This document shows, piece after piece, positions 60,042 through 64,000 of a stretch of 64,000 bases of DNA (the stretch's first letter is position 1; every line of letters begins with the position of its first letter). The stretch covers positions 451,529 through 515,528 of the forward strand of contig NZ_LGEA01000102.1 of assembly GCF_001280065.1 (NCBI RefSeq), read 5' to 3'. Made by a program: the position numbers and the translations under genes. Source of the stretch: Streptomyces sp. NRRL B-1140. GTDB taxonomy: Bacteria > Actinomycetota > Actinomycetes > Streptomycetales > Streptomycetaceae. The notes beneath the pieces were generated by a model. It was not told the origin of the DNA, made no database searches, and was given only the letters and a program-made list of their open reading frames with translations.

Positions 60042-61220
60042 TCAGCGCGGTGGCCCCGCCGTCGTGGACGAATGCCGGGGAGCCGGGGAGCGGGGGGCAT
60101 CGGCGGCGCGTTCGCAGTGGGGCCAGTCGCCGAAGTCGTGGTCCCGGCTCCACAGCTTGCGGGCCGCCTGGATGTTCCACTCCGGGTCCAGGGCCTCGCG
60201 CGGCGTGCCGCCCAGCTCGCGCAGGCGGGCGTCGGAGATCTGGAACAGGCCCCAGTTCCGGGTGCCGTTGGTGTTGGGCAGGATGTGCAGCGGGTCGAGG
60301 AAGGACTGGCAGTCGGCGATGGCCACGGCCTTGTCGGGCACCTCGGGGAACACTTCACGGACCCGTTCGCGCACCTTTTCCGGAGGCCACACGCTCATCC
60401 GCACGTCAGAGGTGTAGAGCGCCTTCTTGGTGGGTTTCGCGACGACTCCGTTGGGCTGCAGTCCGGCGAGCACCTGGAACGCCGTGACCCGGCGCAGGGT
60501 CTGCGGCCCGAAGTCCCCGTCCACACCGATGTCCGCGCCCTTGGCGTGCAGCAGACGCTGTACCTCCCGCACGCACTCGTCGTGCTCGCCCATCGCGATC
60601 ACCGGCGGGCAGCCGGCCGAGAACAACGGCCGGTCCTCACCGGTGTCGCGTCCGCCGCCGGAGGAGGACCGGCCGTTCGTCAGGACCCAGGCGGAGACGC
60701 TGACGGCGGCGACGATCACGGCGGTGACGACGGAGGTGCGCAGCCGACGTCGACGTGACCGTCCGGCGGGTCCCGGGCCGGGCTCGGGGTCCGGCTGACC
60801 GGTCCGGCCGGGGGGCGGGGGCGGGGCGTCGGCCCGGTGGAGAGCAGGGTTCGAGGCGTCGGGTCGGTCCGGGGCCGGGGCGTCGGGCTGGTCCAGGGTG
60901 GGGGCGTCGGGCTGGTCCGGGGCCGGGGCATCGGGCTGGCCCGGGGCCGAGGCCGGGGCGTCCGCGGCGGCTCGCGCCGCGTCCGCGAGGGCCCACAGGC
61001 GGTGCAGGGTGCGCAGTTCGTCCGGGGTCGCGCCGCACACCGTGGCCAGCCGGTGGACGCTTCCGTAGTCCTGCGGCACCGAAGTGCCCCGGCAGTACCG
61101 GTGCAACGACGAACCGGACAGTCCCGACTTCCTCGCGAGGGCCTCGTAACTCAGCCCGGACCGGCTCTTGAGCGAACGCAGCAGCGCGGCGAACCGCTCC
61201 GTTTCAGGGCATGCGGACAA
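60042..61220 (-). CDS. XRE DNA-binding domain, transmembrane and peptidoglycan-binding fusion protein
   Basis: A 392-aa protein of mixed topology. Residues 1-75 are an XRE helix-turn-helix (LKSRSGLSYEALARKSGLSG, SSLHRYCRGTSVPQD). A Pro/Asp-rich segment repeats PDQPDAP-like units (about residues 95-140). One membrane helix (TSVVTAVIVAAVSVSAWVLT) leads to an extracytoplasmic part with a peptidoglycan-binding domain (CVREVQRLLHAKGADIGVDG, DFGPQTLRRVTAFQ) and a lysozyme-like transglycosylase segment (IADCQSFLDPLHIL, NWGLFQISDARLRELGG, WNIQAARKLW). The TTG at 61220 after GGGGGGAGAGG is the likely start. Confidence 0.8.
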   Translation of the reverse strand: MSACPETERFAALLRSLKSRSGLSYEALARKSGLSGSSLHRYCRGTSVPQDYGSVHRLATVCGATPDELRTLHRLWALADAARAAADAPASAPGQPDAPAPDQPDAPTLDQPDAPAPDRPDASNPALHRADAPPPPPGRTGQPDPEPGPGPAGRSRRRRLRTSVVTAVIVAAVSVSAWVLTNGRSSSGGGRDTGEDRPLFSAGCPPVIAMGEHDECVREVQRLLHAKGADIGVDGDFGPQTLRRVTAFQVLAGLQPNGVVAKPTKKALYTSDVRMSVWPPEKVRERVREVFPEVPDKAVAIADCQSFLDPLHILPNTNGTRNWGLFQISDARLRELGGTPREALDPEWNIQAARKLWSRDHDFGDWPHCERAADAPRSPAPRHSSTTAGPPR

Positions 61221-61456
61221 TGCCTCTCCCCCCTCGGAATCCCCGACGGACGCTGGTCGGGCGTCTCGTGCCGACACTGTGCCACCAAAGGCGTCCCATG
61301 GCCGTCCCAACGGTTCCGGAACGCGCCAGGCAGGCGGTGGGACGCCGTCCCGGCATCCCAACCGGCCCCGCCGTCCTTGCCCGGCCCGGTCCCGCCTTGC
61401 CAGCGTCGGGCCGTCCGCAGCACCGACCGACCCCCGACTCCGAGGAGACCAGGCTC

Positions 61457-61885
61457 ATGCGCCTTTCCGCACTCCGGCACACCCGTAGGAACCCGCTGCT
61501 CGCGGTTCTCGCCGTCAGCGCCGCGGCCGTCACCGCCCTGGCCGTGCCGAACTCCGCGTCGGCGGCCCCGGCCGCGCCGACCGCGGTGGACTGCGCGTCC
61601 GGCCACGTCTGTTTCTGGACCGGCGCCAACTTCACCGGCAGCAAGTGCTCGTGGGACGTGGCCGACCCCGACTGGCAGAGCGGTTCCATCCGCTGCTCCT
61701 GGGCCGCCACGACCAATGTGAAGTCCGTGTGGAACGCCGGCACCAGCAGCTCCAGCGGTGTCGCGTACTACCGGGGCGCCGACTACTCCGACCGCGTCGG
61801 CTGCACCCGCCAGCAGCACGGCGGCAACCTGGCCGGTACGTACAAGGTCCGCTCCCACCGGTGGATCTCGGGCAGCTGCGGCTGA
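61457..61885 (+). CDS. Secreted peptidase inhibitor I36-type protein
   Basis: A 142-aa exported protein with a signal peptide (RRNPLLAVLAVSAAAVTALA, cleavage near SASAAP) and a small beta-gamma-crystallin-like domain: VCFWTGANFTGSKCSWDVAD, VKSVWNAGTSSSSGVAYYRG. Six cysteines suggest disulfides. Streptomyces inhibitors of this family block metalloproteases; an M4 protease is encoded at 47.7 kb, but a link is speculative. GAGGAGACC precedes the ATG. Confidence 0.85.
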   Translation: MRLSALRHTRRNPLLAVLAVSAAAVTALAVPNSASAAPAAPTAVDCASGHVCFWTGANFTGSKCSWDVADPDWQSGSIRCSWAATTNVKSVWNAGTSSSSGVAYYRGADYSDRVGCTRQQHGGNLAGTYKVRSHRWISGSCG

Positions 61886-61904
61886 ACCGGCCCCACGCAC
61901 CGAC

Positions 61905-61944
61905 GCGGTGGCGTGCACGCCCACTCGGGTGTGCACGCCACCGC
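61905..61944. terminator. Bidirectional terminator between convergent genes
   Basis: GCGGTGGCGTGCAC and GTGCACGCCACCGC are perfect 14-bp arms around a 12-base loop, between the inhibitor gene and the convergent SulP gene. Confidence 0.75.
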
Positions 61945-61966
61945 GGCATGTCCCGCAGCGACCGGG

Positions 61967-63931
61967 TCAGCCCACCAGGGGCGAGCGCGGCTGCTCCTCC
62001 GGCAGGGGCCGGGTGTCGAGGTAGAACCACTCGGCGCCGGCGGTGGGCCAGGGCGACGGTTCGGCCGCTCCCTCCTGCGCGCTGGTCCACGGCGACGGTC
62101 CGGCCGCCTCCTCCTGCGAGGTGGGAACCGGGCGCCTGGGCAGCGGCGCCGTCGCCGGAGCGTCGAAGACGGGCGTCTCGGAACCGGCCCGCTTCGGCTC
62201 CCCCGGCATCAGCAGCTCCACCCGCAGGCCGAGCCCCCGCTGCTGGGCGGTGAACTCCTCGACCTGGTTGCGGCAGGCGTGGTCCAGGTGGGTAACACCG
62301 GTCAAGTCGAGACGGATCCGGGGCTTCCCGGACGCGGCGGCCGCCTCCAGCGCGTCGATCACCTTCGGCAACCGCAGGAACGTGGCGTTGCCCGCCATGA
62401 CGACCTTCGCCGTGTCCTGCTCGACGTGCTGGCGGACCACGGTCTGCGACATGCGCAGCGCGGCCAGCACGATCCCCGCGGCGAGACCGAACAGCACACC
62501 TTCCAGCAGCGCCGTCGCGACGATGACCAGCGTGGTCAGCGTCATCACGGCGAACTCGCCCCGGTCCTGCCGCCACATCTTCGGGAACTCGGCGGGCCCG
62601 AACAGCTTCCAGCCGCTGTGCACGAGGACGCCGGCCAGCACGGAGATCGGGATCAGCGCGAGCACCTGCGGCAGCAGCAGGGCGAACGCGAGCAGCCACA
62701 GGCCGTGCAGGGTGCGGGAGAGCCGGGTCTTGGCTCCGGCCTGGACGTTGGCCGAACTGCGTGCCACCACCGCCGTGACGGGGAGCGCGCCCAGGATTCC
62801 CGCGACGGTGTTGCCGGCGCCCTGCGCGATCAGCTCGGTGTTGTAACGGGTGCGCGGACCGCTGTGCATCCGGTCCACGGCGGCGGCGGTGAACAGGCTC
62901 TCCGCGGACGCGATCACCGTGAAGGTGAGGATGGCGGTGATGATCGTGCCGTCGGCGAGCCCCGCGAACTGCTCGGCGCCCGGCACCTGCACCGAGTCGA
63001 GGAGGTTGCCGACCTGGAGCGTCTTCACGTCGACGCCGGGCAGCGCGGCGACGACCATGCCGATGCCCACCGCGACCAGGGCGGCGGGTATCTTCCCGGC
63101 CGGCCCCGGCACCTTCTTCCACACGAAGCTGAGCACGATCGTGGCGACACCGAGCAGGGTGGCGATCATCGCCTGAGGACTCGTCAGGACGCCGGCCAGC
63201 AGCCCGGGGATCCCGGCCATGTTCTCGATCGGTGTGCCGGGGGCCTTGGCGTCGGCCATCGGGTACGCCTGGCTGAACATCAGCGGTACGCCGATGCCGG
63301 CGAGCATGCCCTGGACGACGGCGACGGAGATGGCCTGGAACATCCGGCCGAGGCGCACCAGCCCCAGGACGATCTGGAGGATGCCGGCGAACAGCACGAT
63401 CACGCCGAGCATGGCCACGCCGACCTCGGCGACGGTCTCCGCGACCAGCGCGGCGAGCCCCGCGGCCGGGCCGCTGACCTGGAGCGTGCTGCCCTTGACC
63501 GCGCCCACGACCAGGCCGCCGATCACCCCGGAGATGATCCCCAGTTCGGCGGGCACGCCGGAGGCGACGGCGACCCCGATGCACAGCGGCAGAGCGACGA
63601 GGAAGACGACGAGGGAGGCGGTGATGTCGGTGACGAGGTCCGCCTTCGCTCGCCCCTTGCCGCCCATGCCCTTGGCACTGCTCATCAGTCCCCGGATCAG
63701 CCCGCCGACCGCACCGGCGCCCGAGCTGCCCGGGGCGTCCGAGCGCTCCGGGGCATCCGGACGGCCCGGCAGACGTCCGCCCGGCCCGTGATCCGAGCGG
63801 CCCCTCGACCCGCTCCCGGACACACCGCCCGACCAGCCTCCGGAGCTGTGCGGCGGCCCTTCCGGTGCCCCACCCCACACACCGCCGCCCGCCGCCCGGC
63901 TGCCTCGGGCAGCGGGCGCGGCGAAGTCCAC
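61967..63931 (-). CDS. SulP-family anion transporter with STAS domain, 5' end possibly outside window
   Basis: A SLC26/SulP transporter: low-complexity Gly/Ser/Pro N-terminus (about 85 residues), a membrane domain of 10-12 helices (ITASLVVFLVALPLCIGVAV, VSGPAAGLAALVAETVAEVG, TVIASAESLFTAAAVDRMHS) and a C-terminal STAS domain (RIRLDLTGVTHLDHACRNQV), followed by a disordered tail. Substrates could be sulfate, bicarbonate or another anion. The GTG at 63931 is only one option: the frame remains open to the last base with similar Gly-rich sequence, so the real start may lie beyond the window. Confidence 0.88.
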   Translation of the reverse strand: MDFAAPAARGSRAAGGGVWGGAPEGPPHSSGGWSGGVSGSGSRGRSDHGPGGRLPGRPDAPERSDAPGSSGAGAVGGLIRGLMSSAKGMGGKGRAKADLVTDITASLVVFLVALPLCIGVAVASGVPAELGIISGVIGGLVVGAVKGSTLQVSGPAAGLAALVAETVAEVGVAMLGVIVLFAGILQIVLGLVRLGRMFQAISVAVVQGMLAGIGVPLMFSQAYPMADAKAPGTPIENMAGIPGLLAGVLTSPQAMIATLLGVATIVLSFVWKKVPGPAGKIPAALVAVGIGMVVAALPGVDVKTLQVGNLLDSVQVPGAEQFAGLADGTIITAILTFTVIASAESLFTAAAVDRMHSGPRTRYNTELIAQGAGNTVAGILGALPVTAVVARSSANVQAGAKTRLSRTLHGLWLLAFALLLPQVLALIPISVLAGVLVHSGWKLFGPAEFPKMWRQDRGEFAVMTLTTLVIVATALLEGVLFGLAAGIVLAALRMSQTVVRQHVEQDTAKVVMAGNATFLRLPKVIDALEAAAASGKPRIRLDLTGVTHLDHACRNQVEEFTAQQRGLGLRVELLMPGEPKRAGSETPVFDAPATAPLPRRPVPTSQEEAAGPSPWTSAQEGAAEPSPWPTAGAEWFYLDTRPLPEEQPRSPLVG

Positions 63932-64000
63932 GCCGGAGGCGGCCCCCCAGTCGTCCAGCCCCCCGGCCCCTCCTCCCCCGGTGCCCGCCCAGGTCTCACC

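Overview
The window is high-GC actinobacterial chromosome with dense genes, GTG/TTG starts, purine-rich ribosome binding sites and many 1-8 base stop/start overlaps. Gene content and order (matB, an mreB-like mbl gene, the principal-type sigma factor hrdA next to dnaG, nasA, nirBD) identify it as core chromosome of a Streptomyces. The MatB protein is very similar but not identical to the S. coelicolor enzyme as I remember it, so this looks like a related species rather than S. coelicolor itself.

Left part (1-13.3 kb): a truncated multidrug exporter, an ATP-grasp enzyme, a MerR-PP2C fusion, matB with an overlapping carboxyltransferase gene, mbl, an intergenic array of roughly 28-bp tandem repeats, a divergent STAS/ATPase and STAS-ANTAR signalling cluster, small proteins, a BrkB-type membrane protein and a fusion of a squalene/phytoene-synthase-like domain to a cis-prenyltransferase. 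A TSUP transporter follows (13.4-14.2 kb). Next is a minus-strand unit (14.4-17.5 kb) encoding a small secreted four-cysteine protein, two membrane proteins and an ABC ATPase.

From about 17.85 to 27.43 kb the sequence changes character. It opens with a tRNA 3'-half remnant that is 46/48 identical to the 3' half of the intact CAU-anticodon tRNA at 27.4 kb. It contains two 129-bp direct repeats resembling the tail of an integrase gene, a vapBC toxin-antitoxin pair between them, an MFS exporter, a thioredoxin-reductase-like flavoprotein, an alpha/beta hydrolase, a TetR regulator with a duplicated promoter/operator, and at least four broken genes. I read it as a decayed tRNA-targeted genomic island. 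Two tandem tRNA-Asn genes with a clear terminator lie just outside it.

The middle (27.9-45.2 kb) is mostly core: a sugar-kinase-like protein, a heterodimeric ABC exporter, hrdA, dnaG, a flavoprotein reductase, dGTPase, a sirohydrochlorin chelatase-like protein and a DUF218 protein. It ends with an operon joining an NRPS-type adenylation enzyme, a ferric-reductase-like membrane oxidoreductase and an enoyl-CoA hydratase.

The right part (45.2-64 kb) holds nitrate assimilation: nasA and, 9 kb on, a flavoprotein-nirB-nirD operon. GlnR-like boxes precede both, and the siroheme-related chelatase upstream fits. Between them are an M4 metalloprotease, an FMN reductase with a SoxR-type box, a class F sortase with a partner membrane protein, an HxlR regulator with its reductase target, and a TSUP transporter. 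The end has a TetR/SDR pair, an XRE-transmembrane-peptidoglycan-binding fusion, a secreted six-cysteine protein of the I36 inhibitor type and a SulP transporter that runs to the window edge.
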